A DNA stretch of 64,000 nucleotides from JACQGZ01 sp036004665. Lineage in GTDB: Bacteria; Sysuimicrobiota; Sysuimicrobiia; Sysuimicrobiales; Humicultoraceae. Position numbers and translations under genes: made by a program. A model generated the notes under the pieces. That model worked only from the letters and a program-made list of their open reading frames with translations. It was not told where the DNA came from and did no database searches. The stretch spans positions 121,433 to 185,432 of the forward strand of contig DASYRG010000008.1 in assembly GCA_036004665.1 (NCBI GenBank). The letters are read 5' to 3'. Of this stretch, positions 26,502 to 35,487 are shown piece after piece; the first letter of the stretch is position 1, and each line of letters starts with the position of its first letter.

Positions 26502-28145
26502 GTGCCCCCACGCCGGCTCGCGTTCCTGATCATCGTCGCTTTCGCCGCCACCGCGTGCGGCGGCGGGCTGACCGGTGTCACTCCTCCCGCAGCCACGCCT
26601 CCACCTGGAGGCATCGGAACGGTCACCGGCTCCGTCGGTGTGACGGCCTCCGCCATGCCCGCCGCGGGTACGCCGGCGCGGCCCGCCCGCAGCCACGCCG
26701 GGCGTCCGGTCTTTGTCCCCGACCAGTTACTGGTGAAGTTCCGCCTGAGCGCCTCCCCCCAGTCGGTCACCTCCCTGCACGAGCAGTCCGGCGGCACGGT
26801 GGTGAGCAGCGTCACCCGGCTCAACGTCCAGGTGGTGCGCCTCCGGCCGGGGACCTCGGCGGCGGCGGCCCTAGCGGCCTACCGCGCCTCTCCGCTGGTC
26901 GAGTTCGCCGAGCAGGACGCGTACGCGTACGCCTCCGCGGTTCCCAACGATCCGTCGTATGGGTCGCAGTGGCACTATCCGCAGATCAACCTGCCCGCCG
27001 CCTGGAACGTCACCACCGGCAGCCCGGTGATCGTCGCGGTGCTGGACACTGGAGACCGGACCGACCACCCCGACCGAGGCAATTTCGTGCAAGGGTTCGA
27101 CTACGCCGCCAACCCGGACGACAGCTCTCCCACCGACCCGGGGTGTGGGAGCGACCCCACCGAGCAGAGCCACGGCACCCACGTGGCCGGTACGATCGCC
27201 GCACTGACGAACAACGGGGTGGGGGTGGCCGGCGTGAACTGGGCGGGAGCCTCCGGGACCCGGATCATGGCGGTGCGGGTGCTGGACGGGTGCGGCTCCG
27301 GCCTCTACTCCGATCTGGCGTCGGGGATCACCTACGCCGCCGACCACGGCGCACGGGTGATCAACATGAGCCTCGGGGGGTCGCCGGACAGCGTCACGGT
27401 GGACAACGCCATCAGCTATGCGCGCGGCCTCGGCGTCACGATTGTGGCCGCCGCCGGCAACAGCGGCTGCACGCCTCCCTCGACGGTCCTCTATCCGGCC
27501 CGCAACCCCAACGTGATCGCCGTCTCGGCCACTACGAATACGAATGCCCTCGCCACCTATTCCTCCTGCGGCCCGGAAGTCGACGTGGCCGCCCCCGGGG
27601 GGAGCAGCAGCGCGGGCGTGCTCAGCACGACATGGAGTCCTTCCGGCGGGCACGTCTACGCCAGCTTCCAGGGGACGTCCATGGCGACCCCGCACGTCTC
27701 AGGCGTGGCGGCGCTCATCATCGCCGCGGGAACGGCGACGACCCCGGCGGCGATTCAGTCCCGGCTGGAGAGCACCGCTACTGACCTGGGGGCGGTGGGG
27801 AAGGACAGTGAGTTTGGATCGGGATTGATCAACGCCTCCGCGGCAGTGAGCGGGGGGTCGGCGGCCTCCCAGCTGCGGGTCTTCTCCGGCGTGGTCAGCG
27901 GGACGACCATCACCCGTCAGAGCGACATCGTGGTCGTCGCCACCACCGGCAGCTTCACGATCACGAACGCCCAGACCGGCATCAAGACGGTCTTTGCCTG
28001 GCAGGACTTCAATGGGAACGGGATCGTGGATACAGGAGACTCCTACGGCACGAAGGCGGGTGTCGCCATCAACAATGGGGTGACCACCAGCGGCGTCTCG
28101 GTGACCGTCTCCCGCTATAGTGGTCCAGCTCTTACCGTCAACTAG
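26502..28145 (+). CDS. Exported S8 subtilisin-like serine protease with prodomain
   Basis: 547 residues. The N-terminus (FLIIVAFAATACGGG) looks like a lipoprotein signal with Cys near residue 19, though the lipobox is imperfect. A prodomain (about 70-140; FVPDQLLVKF) precedes the peptidase S8 domain (about 150-445) with Asp in VAVLDTGDR, His in HGTHVAGT and Ser in GTSMATPHVSG. The C-terminal domain (about 455-547) carries DFNGNGIVDTGDS, an EF-hand-like calcium loop. It probably degrades extracellular protein or processes surface proteins. GTG 26502 follows GGAGGTG. The mRNA ends in the two-storey hairpin at 28162-28225. Confidence 0.9.
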   Translation: MPPRRLAFLIIVAFAATACGGGLTGVTPPAATPPPGGIGTVTGSVGVTASAMPAAGTPARPARSHAGRPVFVPDQLLVKFRLSASPQSVTSLHEQSGGTVVSSVTRLNVQVVRLRPGTSAAAALAAYRASPLVEFAEQDAYAYASAVPNDPSYGSQWHYPQINLPAAWNVTTGSPVIVAVLDTGDRTDHPDRGNFVQGFDYAANPDDSSPTDPGCGSDPTEQSHGTHVAGTIAALTNNGVGVAGVNWAGASGTRIMAVRVLDGCGSGLYSDLASGITYAADHGARVINMSLGGSPDSVTVDNAISYARGLGVTIVAAAGNSGCTPPSTVLYPARNPNVIAVSATTNTNALATYSSCGPEVDVAAPGGSSSAGVLSTTWSPSGGHVYASFQGTSMATPHVSGVAALIIAAGTATTPAAIQSRLESTATDLGAVGKDSEFGSGLINASAAVSGGSAASQLRVFSGVVSGTTITRQSDIVVVATTGSFTITNAQTGIKTVFAWQDFNGNGIVDTGDSYGTKAGVAINNGVTTSGVSVTVSRYSGPALTVN

Positions 28146-28161
28146 CCGCGATAACCACAAA

Positions 28162-28225
28162 GCAGAGGGACGCACTCTCGGAAACCGAAGTACAGGATGC
28201 GGTTTCCTCGAGTGCGTCCCTCTGC
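28162..28225 (+). other. 3'-end two-storey hairpin element, copy 1
   Basis: Outer stem of 16 perfect bp (28162-28177 with 28210-28225), a small TC/TC internal loop, inner 8-bp stem GGAAACCG/CGGTTTCC and apical loop AAGTACAGGATG (28188-28199). It starts 16 nt after the subtilase stop. No T-tract follows. The core matches copies at 59601-59665 and 59715-59780. It could terminate or stabilise transcripts; see findings. Confidence 0.8.
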
Positions 28226-28296
28226 GCTAACTGTGTATCTCGGCCGCCAGCTGACGGTGAGTGCCAGTGGCCTCTTAGCCTAAAGTGGCAACCATC

Positions 28297-28740
28297 CTAG
28301 ATGCGGACGTCGATTATCGCCGAGACCCCGACGCCGACGACACGGCGGAGCCGCTTCCAGGGCTCCAGGCTGTCCACGGGGATGAGGGCGCGGATCTGCC
28401 AGACCCCCGAGAAGTTGGCGTCGATGGCGGCGACGGCCTGCGTCCGCGCCACCGCAGCCCTCGGTCCCGCCACCTGCGCTGCCCCGATGGTGGCCCGGCC
28501 CGGCGCGCCGACCCCGATCGAGATGGAAAGGATGGGCACGACCTTGGTCGTCTCTCTCGTCTCCGCGTCCCGGGCCTGCAGGAGGTTGTTGATGAAGGTG
28601 TTGATCTGCGGGGCAAATGTGCGGACGGCCACCCCGATGCCGAGCGTCTTGATGATGGTGAAGACATCTTGCGCGTAGGCTCCAGCCGCCCCGCCACAGA
28701 GCAGGGCCGCCAGCACCAGCGCCGCGATCTTCAGTCTCAC
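28297..28740 (-). CDS. Small exported protein of unknown function
   Basis: 147 residues from the GTG at 28740, which has GGAGGGAGGA upstream; a longer in-frame reading to 28782 lacks one. A signal peptide is clear (LKIAALVLAALLCGGAAGAYAQ). The mature chain has a helical N-terminal part (VFTIIKTLGIGVAVRTFAPQ) and glycine-rich strands with VGVGVSAIIDVRI at the C-terminus. No domain recognised. It is convergent with the subtilase and its 3' hairpin and divergent from the methyltransferase gene. Function unknown. Confidence 0.65.
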   Translation of the reverse strand: MRLKIAALVLAALLCGGAAGAYAQDVFTIIKTLGIGVAVRTFAPQINTFINNLLQARDAETRETTKVVPILSISIGVGAPGRATIGAAQVAGPRAAVARTQAVAAIDANFSGVWQIRALIPVDSLEPWKRLRRVVGVGVSAIIDVRI

Positions 28741-28838
28741 GCCTGATTCCTCCCTCCGTCGATCTCGTCGGATCTCCTCCATGCCGCCGGCGCCGCGCCG
28801 CAGCGCCGGCTCAGGCTATACTGGCTGCGGTCATATTG

Positions 28839-29450
28839 ATGACGGACGTGGACCGCGCCGAGTTCTGGGAGAAGCTCTACCAGACCGCCAGCACGGGCTG
28901 GGATTTGGGTGGGCCGACACCCGTCTTTGGCCACGTCCTGGCCGGGCCAGACCCTCCACTCCCGGGGAAGATGCTGGTTCCCGGCTGCGGCCGCGGCTAC
29001 GATGCCCTCCTCTTCGCGCGGGCCGGGTTCGAGGTGACCGGCGTCGACCACGCCTTCTCCGCCGTCACAGCCGCGCGAGCCCTGGCGGAGGCTGAAGGGA
29101 CCGCCGCCACGTTCCTCCAGGCCGATCTCTTTTCCCTCCCGGCGCGCTTCACCGGGACCTTCAACTATGTGCTGGAGTACACGTGTTTCTGCGCCATCGC
29201 CCCTGCTCGCCGCGCCGAGTACGTTGAGGTGATGGCCGGCCTGCTGCGTCCCGGAGGCGAGATCCTGGCGCTCTTCTTCCCCGTCCTGCCTCCGGGGTAC
29301 GGGCGGGAGGGACCGCCCTTCGCGGTCTCGGAAGAGGAGCTCCAGGCCTATTTCGGAGGGCGCTTCGAGATCACTCATCTGGCGGCGAGCCCGCACACCA
29401 TCTCACCCCGCAGGGGGCGGGAACTGCTGGGCCGTCTCCGCCGCCGCTAG
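28839..29450 (+). CDS. Thiopurine S-methyltransferase-like SAM methyltransferase
   Basis: 203 residues. Class I methyltransferase fold with the SAM-binding loop LVPGCGRGYDAL (about 50-61), the acidic residue after the second strand (VTGVDHAF), and the EYTCFCAI-P-RR-Y block typical of TPMT/thiol methyltransferase relatives. Small-thiol or halide methylation is common in the family, but the substrate here cannot be read. ATG 28839 is preferred over the adjacent TTG 28836. TATACT at 28817-28822 may be its -10. It ends 7 bp from a convergent exported protein gene. Confidence 0.85.
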   Translation: MTDVDRAEFWEKLYQTASTGWDLGGPTPVFGHVLAGPDPPLPGKMLVPGCGRGYDALLFARAGFEVTGVDHAFSAVTAARALAEAEGTAATFLQADLFSLPARFTGTFNYVLEYTCFCAIAPARRAEYVEVMAGLLRPGGEILALFFPVLPPGYGREGPPFAVSEEELQAYFGGRFEITHLAASPHTISPRRGRELLGRLRRR

Positions 29451-29457
29451 CGCGCCC

Positions 29458-30006
29458 TTACGGATACCACTTCTTCAACCAGCCGCGAAGCATCGTCGTC
29501 TCTGTGGCCTCGACCTTGACGATCGCGGCGCCGAGGGCCTTGACCTCGGCATTGCCGCCTTTGGCGGCGGCCATGCGCGAGAGCGCGACGTTCCGCTCGA
29601 ACTGGGTGATCAGGAAGTTCATGTAGGTGCGCTCCAGCGCGCCGCCGCGCAGGGCGCGGACCTTCTTGACCGTCGGGGTGACGACGCCGACAGCGCGCTG
29701 TGTCGGAGCGGCGCCGAGGGCAGTGAGAACCGTCAGCATCTGGCGGACCTGGGCGTTCTTGCGTTCGATCATCCGCTGATTCCACTTCAACAGGTCCGTG
29801 TGGTCTGCCCACAGCGTGGCGGCCATCGCGACTTCCACCGACTCCTCATGTGCCGGGATGACTAGCCGGAGGTAGGCGACGTCAAAGGCTTTCCCGGAAA
29901 GGCGCGCCAGCGTGGCCACGGTGGGATCGGGGGCAGGAGAGGCTGCGGGGGCCGCGGCGAGGGGAGTGGCGAGCAGCACGAGCAGCGCAACGAGTACGAT
30001 TCGCAT
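29458..30006 (-). CDS. DUF305 exported protein
   Basis: 182 residues from ATG 30006 behind GAGGTGA. Signal peptide MRIVLVALLVLLATPLAAA. The mature chain is a four-helix bundle candidate: DVAYLRLVIPAHEESVEVA matches the DUF305 start, followed by several amphipathic helices and a final WLKKWYP. DUF305 proteins are ferritin-like and often found with metal or copper resistance, but no metal genes are nearby. A -10-like TACAAT on the minus strand (30066-30061) could drive it, divergent from mutS. Function unknown beyond the family. Confidence 0.75.
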   Translation of the reverse strand: MRIVLVALLVLLATPLAAAPAASPAPDPTVATLARLSGKAFDVAYLRLVIPAHEESVEVAMAATLWADHTDLLKWNQRMIERKNAQVRQMLTVLTALGAAPTQRAVGVVTPTVKKVRALRGGALERTYMNFLITQFERNVALSRMAAAKGGNAEVKALGAAIVKVEATETTMLRGWLKKWYP

Positions 30007-30136
30007 GAGGTCACCTCGAAGGGACGACGATGTGTGGGCGTTCGGGGGCCGCTCCAATCGATTGTATTCGCCGTGCGGGGGCAGGATTCCTCGGTCATGA
30101 CCAGAACAGAGGCCCTAGCCGCGAGGCACACGCTCG

Positions 30137-32806
30137 ATGACCGTCCACGATCTCACCCCCATGATGCGGCAGTACCATGAGTTGAAGACCCGCCTTCCGG
30201 GAACGCTGCTCCTCTTCCGTCTGGGCGATTTCTACGAGCTCTTCTACGACGACGCGGAGATCGCGGCGCGCCACCTGGAGATCACGCTCACCTCGCGCGA
30301 GGTGGGAAAGGGACGGCGCATCCCTATGTGCGGCGTCCCACATCACGCCGTCATGGCCTACGTGGCGCGCCTGGTCGAGCGGGGCCACCGTGTGGCCCTC
30401 TGCGATCAAACCGAAGATCCACGACACGCGCGCGGGCTGGTGCGGCGTGAGGTCATCCGCGTCATTACCCCCGGGACGGTGATGGAGGCCGCGCTCCTCC
30501 CCGCCGCGGCCGCCTTCCTCATCGCCGTGGCCCATCGGGAGAATCGCTGGGGCCTGGCCGCCTGCGATCTCTCCACAGGAGAGTTCACGGTCACAGAGAC
30601 GGATGAGGAGGGCCGGCTGTGGGAAGAGGTGAGGCGCCTGGAGCCGCGTGAGATCCTGGCGCCGCCGGATGAGTGGGAGCCCCTGCGCGTCCGGTTTGGG
30701 GCCACGCCGGTCACCACGATCGAGGAGTGGCGATGGGATCCCGGCCTGGCGCGCCGGGTGATCCTCGAGCATTTCCGCGTCCACAGCCTCGAAGGATTCG
30801 GGGCCGAGGCGCTGCGAACGGCCGTCACGGCGGCGGGGGTGCTCCTGGACTATCTGAAAGAGACGCAGCTCAGCCCACTGCACCACCTGCGCGGGCTGCG
30901 CACCTACCAGCTGGACGACTACCTGGTCCTCGACGAGGGCACGCGGCGGCACCTCGAGATCCTGCGGAATCAGCGTGACGGGTCGAAGACCCACACCCTG
31001 CTGGGGCTGCTCGATCGCACGACCACACCGATGGGCGCCCGCCTCCTGCGGGCCTGGCTCAGCCAGCCGTTGCGCGACCCGGGCGCGATCGCGGCGCGCC
31101 TGGACGCGGTGGAAGAGCTCCTCCGGCGGCCGTCTCTCCGGGAGGCGGTGCGCGCGACCCTGCGGCCGATCGCGGACCTCGCCCGGTTGGTCGGCCGGGT
31201 GGGCCACGGCTCGGCCACGCCCCGCGACCTCGGCGCGCTGCGCCTCTCGCTGGAACAGCTGCCCGCCCTCAGGGAGGCGATGCGCGCCGCCGGCGCCCCG
31301 CGCCTCGCTGCCCTGGCTGCGCAGATGGAAACCCACGAGGACGTCGCCGCCCACCTGGGGCGGGCGCTCGCGGACGATCCCCCGGTCTCCGCCGAAGAGG
31401 GCGGCATCTTCCGAGACGGCTACGACAGCGAGCTCGACGCACTGCGCGATGCGGCCCGCGGCGGAAAGCGCTGGATCGCGGACCTGGAGGCCGCCGAACG
31501 CGCCCGCACGGGCATCAAGTCGCTGCGCGTCGGCTTCAACAAGGTCTTCGGATACTACATTGAGGTGTCGCACGCGAACCTGAAACGTGCACCCGCCGAC
31601 TACATCCGCCGCCAGACCCTCACCGGAGGGGAGCGCTTCATCACCGCGGCGATGAAGGAGCGGGAGGCCCTCATCCTTGGGGCGGAGGAACGAGGGGCGG
31701 AGATGGAGGCGGCGCTCTTTCGGGCCCTCCGGGACGCGGTGGCGGGGCACGCCGAGGCGATGCAGCAGACCGCCGCCGCGCTCGCCGAGTGGGACCTCCT
31801 GGCTGCCCTGGCCGAGGTGGCGGAGGCACACGGGTTCGTCCGGCCCTCCCTGAGCGAAGACCCCGTCCTGAAAGCCCGGTCCAGCCGGCACCCGGTCCTG
31901 GAAGCGGCCCTGCCTGCGGGCGCCTTCGTGCCGAACGACCTGGATCTGGACGTCGACGACCGGGCCATCTTGATCGTCACAGGCCCCAACATGGCCGGCA
32001 AGAGCGTCTACTGCCGGCAGGCCGCGCTCCTGGTGGTGATGGCGCAGATGGGGTCGTTCGTCCCCGCGGCGGAGGCGACGGTGGGGATGACCGATCGGAT
32101 CTTTGCGCGGGTCGGCGCCGCCGACGACGTGGCGGCCGGACGCAGCACCTTCCTGGTGGAGATGCAGGAGACCGCCCAGATCCTGCACAACGCGACCCGG
32201 CGCAGTCTGATCATTCTCGACGAGGTGGGGCGCGGCACGAGCACCTACGACGGCATGAGCCTGGCCTGGGCGGTGGTCGAGCACCTGCACGATCAGGTCG
32301 GGGCGCGCACGCTGTTCGCCACCCACTTCCACGAACTCACCGAACTGGCGAGCCTGCTGCCTCGCGTCCACAACGTCAACGTGCTGGTGGCGGAGGAGGG
32401 GAACGCGGTAGTCTTCCTCCACCGCATCAGCCCCGGCGCCGCCGACCGCTCGTACGGCATCCACGTCGCCGCTCTGGCGGGGATCCCCGCGCCGGTGATC
32501 GAGCAGGCGCGGCGGGTGCTCGCCCATCTAGAGGCTATCTCCGTCGGGCCTGGAGCCGCCCTGCTCGATGCCCGCGAAGCGTCAACGGAGGAAAAGCCGT
32601 CCGCCCCGCTGCCAGGCAGGGCGCGCGCGGCCACACAGATCCCGCTGCCGCTGACCGCGCCGTCTCCGGTAGAGGAGGAACTGCTGGGCCTGGCTGTGGA
32701 AACGATGTCGCCGCTGGAGGCGCTCAACCGGCTCTCCGAACTGCGCGAGCGGGCGCGCGCCGGGCGTCCTGAGCCGGCCGGGCGGCTAGACCGGCGGGTG
32801 CAGTGA
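30137..32806 (+). CDS. mutS: DNA mismatch repair protein MutS
   Basis: 889 residues, the standard MutS1 length. Mismatch recognition motif F-x-E in RLGDFYELFYDD near residue 28-39; connector, lever and clamp regions follow; Walker A GPNMAGKS near residue 617, then TDRIFARVGAADD, Walker B LIILDEVGRGTSTYDG and the HTH-bearing C-terminus. MutS finds mismatches and recruits MutL. ATG 30137 is retained as the family N-terminus (LTPMMRQYHELK) follows directly. The stop overlaps the mutL GTG. It begins a mutS-mutL-miaA-dapL-hflX transcription unit. Confidence 0.98.
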   Translation: MTVHDLTPMMRQYHELKTRLPGTLLLFRLGDFYELFYDDAEIAARHLEITLTSREVGKGRRIPMCGVPHHAVMAYVARLVERGHRVALCDQTEDPRHARGLVRREVIRVITPGTVMEAALLPAAAAFLIAVAHRENRWGLAACDLSTGEFTVTETDEEGRLWEEVRRLEPREILAPPDEWEPLRVRFGATPVTTIEEWRWDPGLARRVILEHFRVHSLEGFGAEALRTAVTAAGVLLDYLKETQLSPLHHLRGLRTYQLDDYLVLDEGTRRHLEILRNQRDGSKTHTLLGLLDRTTTPMGARLLRAWLSQPLRDPGAIAARLDAVEELLRRPSLREAVRATLRPIADLARLVGRVGHGSATPRDLGALRLSLEQLPALREAMRAAGAPRLAALAAQMETHEDVAAHLGRALADDPPVSAEEGGIFRDGYDSELDALRDAARGGKRWIADLEAAERARTGIKSLRVGFNKVFGYYIEVSHANLKRAPADYIRRQTLTGGERFITAAMKEREALILGAEERGAEMEAALFRALRDAVAGHAEAMQQTAAALAEWDLLAALAEVAEAHGFVRPSLSEDPVLKARSSRHPVLEAALPAGAFVPNDLDLDVDDRAILIVTGPNMAGKSVYCRQAALLVVMAQMGSFVPAAEATVGMTDRIFARVGAADDVAAGRSTFLVEMQETAQILHNATRRSLIILDEVGRGTSTYDGMSLAWAVVEHLHDQVGARTLFATHFHELTELASLLPRVHNVNVLVAEEGNAVVFLHRISPGAADRSYGIHVAALAGIPAPVIEQARRVLAHLEAISVGPGAALLDAREASTEEKPSAPLPGRARAATQIPLPLTAPSPVEEELLGLAVETMSPLEALNRLSELRERARAGRPEPAGRLDRRVQ

Positions 32807-34521
32807 ACCGCATCCGGATCCTGGATCCGCGCGTCGCAGACCGGATCGCCGCCGGTGAAGTGGTGGAACGCCCCGCCTCGGTGGTGAAGGAGCTGATCGA
32901 GAACAGTCTCGACGCCGGCGCCCGCGCGGTCATCGTGGAGATCGAGGCCGCCGGCTCAGGCCTCATCCGCGTCAGCGATGACGGGGCGGGCATAGACCCC
33001 GAGGACGCGGCCCTCGCGGTGCGCCGCTTTGCCACCAGCAAGATCGGCGTCGCGGAGGACCTGGAGCGCATTGCCACCTACGGCTTCCGCGGCGAGGCGC
33101 TCCCCAGCATCGCGGCGGTGAGCAGGATGACCCTGATCACCCGTCCCTCCGGCGCGGACGCGGGGACGCGGGTGGAGGTCGAGGGGGGCGGGCCCCCCCG
33201 GACGAGCGCGGCCGGGACCGCCCCGGGGACGGTGGTGACCGTCGAGTCGCTCTTCCTCAACACGCCGGCCCGGCGGAAGTTCCTCAAGTCGCCGGCGCGC
33301 GAGTTCGCCCTCATCGTCGACGCGGTGCAGCGGCTGGCCCTTGCCGCCCCCTCGGTGGCGTTCCGGGTCCGCCACGAGCAGCGCGAGACACTGGCCTATG
33401 CGGCGGGCGATCCGGTGGAACGGCTGGCCCAGGTCCTCGGCCGCGATCTCGCCGGGGCGATGGTGCCGCTGCACGGTGAAGGGCGCGGCCTGACCGTGTC
33501 GGGCTGGACGGTCCGCCCCGAGCGCGCGCGGCCCGGGCGCCGCACCGAGTACCTCTTCGTCAACGGCCGGCCCATCCACAGCCGGCTCTTGTCGCGCGCG
33601 GTCCTGGCAGGGTATGCGGAACTCCTTCCCGTTGGGCTCGCTCCGGTAGTCGTGCTCATGCTGGACGTGGATGCCGACGCCCTCGACGTCAACATCCATC
33701 CGCGCAAACAGGAGGTCCGCTTCAGCGACGAGCACCGCCTGTTTGGGGCGGTGCAACGGGCGGTGCGCGAGGCCCTGCTGACGCCGGGAGCGATCAGGCA
33801 CGTCCCGGAGATTTCAACCGCCGTCCCCGATCCCCTCATGGGCGCCGCCCCCGATCCCCTCATCGCCGGCGTGGCCGAAGCGGCACCCCTCTACGCCGGA
33901 TCGGGGGCGGTCGTCTTCTCGCTCGCGCCGGCGACAGCTGAGGGAAAGGGACGGCTGCCCGCCCTCAGACCCCTCGGACAGATCCTCCGCACCTATCTCC
34001 TGGCCGAGGTCGCCGACGGACTGGTCCTGATCGACCAGCACGCCGCGCACGAGCGCATCCTCTATGAGCGCCTCCTCGGCGACGCCGCGAAGAGCGAGGC
34101 GGCGCAGACTCTGACCGCTCCGGTGCCGGTGGACCTCAGCGCCGAAGAGAGCGGCGTCCTCGACGAGTTCCTGCCTGCCTCGGAGCGCCTCGGCTTCGCC
34201 CTCGAGCCCTTTGGCGGCTCGACGCTGCTGGTGCGCGCGGTGCCTGCCGCCCTCAGGGCGCAACCGCCGGATCGCCTGCTGCACCGCGCCCTCGCCGCCC
34301 TGTTGGAGCCGCGCAACGGTGACGACGCGATGGCGCGCCTGGCCATCGCCACCGCCTGCCATACCGCGGTGCGCGCGGGAGACCTTCTCACCTTCGACGA
34401 GATGGCCGCCTTGCTCTCCGACCTCGCGGGCACAGAGGATCCGTTCACCTGCTTCCATGGGCGCCCCACGATGGTGTGGGTCTCCCGCCCGACGCTGGAG
34501 CGCTGGTTTCTTCGAAGGTGA
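32803..34521 (+). CDS. mutL: DNA mismatch repair endonuclease MutL
   Basis: 572 residues. GHKL ATPase motifs: KELIENSLDAGA, DDGAGI, YGFRGEAL, and TPARRKFLK. The C-terminal dimer domain holds DQHAAHERILYE, the metal-binding nicking motif, so this is an endonuclease-type MutL used where MutH is absent. The C-terminus has the zinc-site motifs ACHTAVRAG and CFHGRP. GTG 32803 overlaps the mutS stop (GTGA). The gene ends with TGA 34519-34521; the next gene is in the same frame after it but the MutL C-terminus is complete at this stop. Confidence 0.97.
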   Translation: MNRIRILDPRVADRIAAGEVVERPASVVKELIENSLDAGARAVIVEIEAAGSGLIRVSDDGAGIDPEDAALAVRRFATSKIGVAEDLERIATYGFRGEALPSIAAVSRMTLITRPSGADAGTRVEVEGGGPPRTSAAGTAPGTVVTVESLFLNTPARRKFLKSPAREFALIVDAVQRLALAAPSVAFRVRHEQRETLAYAAGDPVERLAQVLGRDLAGAMVPLHGEGRGLTVSGWTVRPERARPGRRTEYLFVNGRPIHSRLLSRAVLAGYAELLPVGLAPVVVLMLDVDADALDVNIHPRKQEVRFSDEHRLFGAVQRAVREALLTPGAIRHVPEISTAVPDPLMGAAPDPLIAGVAEAAPLYAGSGAVVFSLAPATAEGKGRLPALRPLGQILRTYLLAEVADGLVLIDQHAAHERILYERLLGDAAKSEAAQTLTAPVPVDLSAEESGVLDEFLPASERLGFALEPFGGSTLLVRAVPAALRAQPPDRLLHRALAALLEPRNGDDAMARLAIATACHTAVRAGDLLTFDEMAALLSDLAGTEDPFTCFHGRPTMVWVSRPTLERWFLRR

Positions 34522-34584
34522 CCGCCGGGGGGCGCTGGGGGACTGACCGCGCCTCAGGGAGAGAGAGGGGAGAGTCCGCCCCAG

Positions 34585-35487
34585 GTGGTGGTCATCTGCG
34601 GAGCGACCGCGACCGGCAAGAGCGCGGCCGCGGTGGCCCTGGCGCCTGACGTCGGCGGAGAGATCGTCGCGGCCGACTCCCGAACGATCTACCGGGGCAT
34701 GGACATCGGCACGGCCAAGCCGACGGCGCAGATGCGGCGCGCCGTTCCGCACCACCTGCTCGATCTCGCCGATCCGCGGACGGTCTTCACCCTGGCGGAA
34801 TACCAGGGCGTGGCCTACGCGGCCATCGCCTCGATTCACGCGCGCCGCCGCCTTCCCCTGGTCGTCGGTGGGACCGGCCTCTACATCCGGGCCATCGTGA
34901 ACGGACTGCGCCTTCCCCGCGTGCAGCCCGACTGGAAGTTCCGCAGGACGTCGGAGGAGGAAGATCGCCATGACCCCGGGGTGCTCTACGCGCGGCTGCG
35001 CCAGAGTGATCCGGAGACGGCCGGGCGCATTCACCCGCGCAATCTGCGCCGGGTCATCCGGGCCCTCGAGGTGATCGCACGCACGGGGCGGCCGCTCTCC
35101 GCCCAGCGAGAGGCACAGATCCCGCCCTGGCAGGTCGCCATGGTCGGTCTGCGGATGCCGAGGCCCCTGCTGTGGGAACGCATCGCGAGACGGGTCGAGG
35201 AGCAGCTGGCGGCGGGCCTGGTCGATGAGGTACGCCGCCTGCTCGCCGAGGGTGTGCCCGCCGAGACCCCCGCCATGCAGGGACTCGGCTACAAGGAGAT
35301 CGTGCCGTACCTCCGGGGCCGGTCCAGTCTCGAAGAGGCGGCAGCGCTCCTGATGCGCAACACGAAGCGGTACGCGCGCCGCCAGGAGATCTGGTTTCGT
35401 CGCGACGATCGCATCCGCTGGATCGACGTCGGGCACGCGACCCCCGAAACGGTCGCGATGACCCTGCATGCTATGCTTACGCTGTGA
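34585..35487 (+). CDS. miaA: tRNA dimethylallyltransferase
   Basis: 300 residues. MiaA transfers a dimethylallyl group to A37 of tRNAs reading codons starting with U, the first step of ms2i6A synthesis. Motifs: P-loop GATATGKS, DSRTIYRGMDIGTAKP, PHHLLD, VVGGTGLYIRA and the C-terminal NTKRYARRQEIWFR. GTG 34585 is the first canonical start behind a purine-rich tract, but it leaves only five residues before the P-loop; in-frame CTG 34543 would add 14 residues. It follows mutL by 63 nt, the classic mutL-miaA order, and ends inside the start of dapL. Confidence 0.95.
   Translation: MVVICGATATGKSAAAVALAPDVGGEIVAADSRTIYRGMDIGTAKPTAQMRRAVPHHLLDLADPRTVFTLAEYQGVAYAAIASIHARRRLPLVVGGTGLYIRAIVNGLRLPRVQPDWKFRRTSEEEDRHDPGVLYARLRQSDPETAGRIHPRNLRRVIRALEVIARTGRPLSAQREAQIPPWQVAMVGLRMPRPLLWERIARRVEEQLAAGLVDEVRRLLAEGVPAETPAMQGLGYKEIVPYLRGRSSLEEAAALLMRNTKRYARRQEIWFRRDDRIRWIDVGHATPETVAMTLHAMLTL

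Noticed and set aside
34519..34587. mutL stop TGA is in frame with miaA, so a UGA readthrough or Sec-fusion was considered
   Set aside because: MutL ends with its normal C-terminus at this TGA, MiaA has its own plausible start, and no SECIS-like hairpin is visible right after the TGA.
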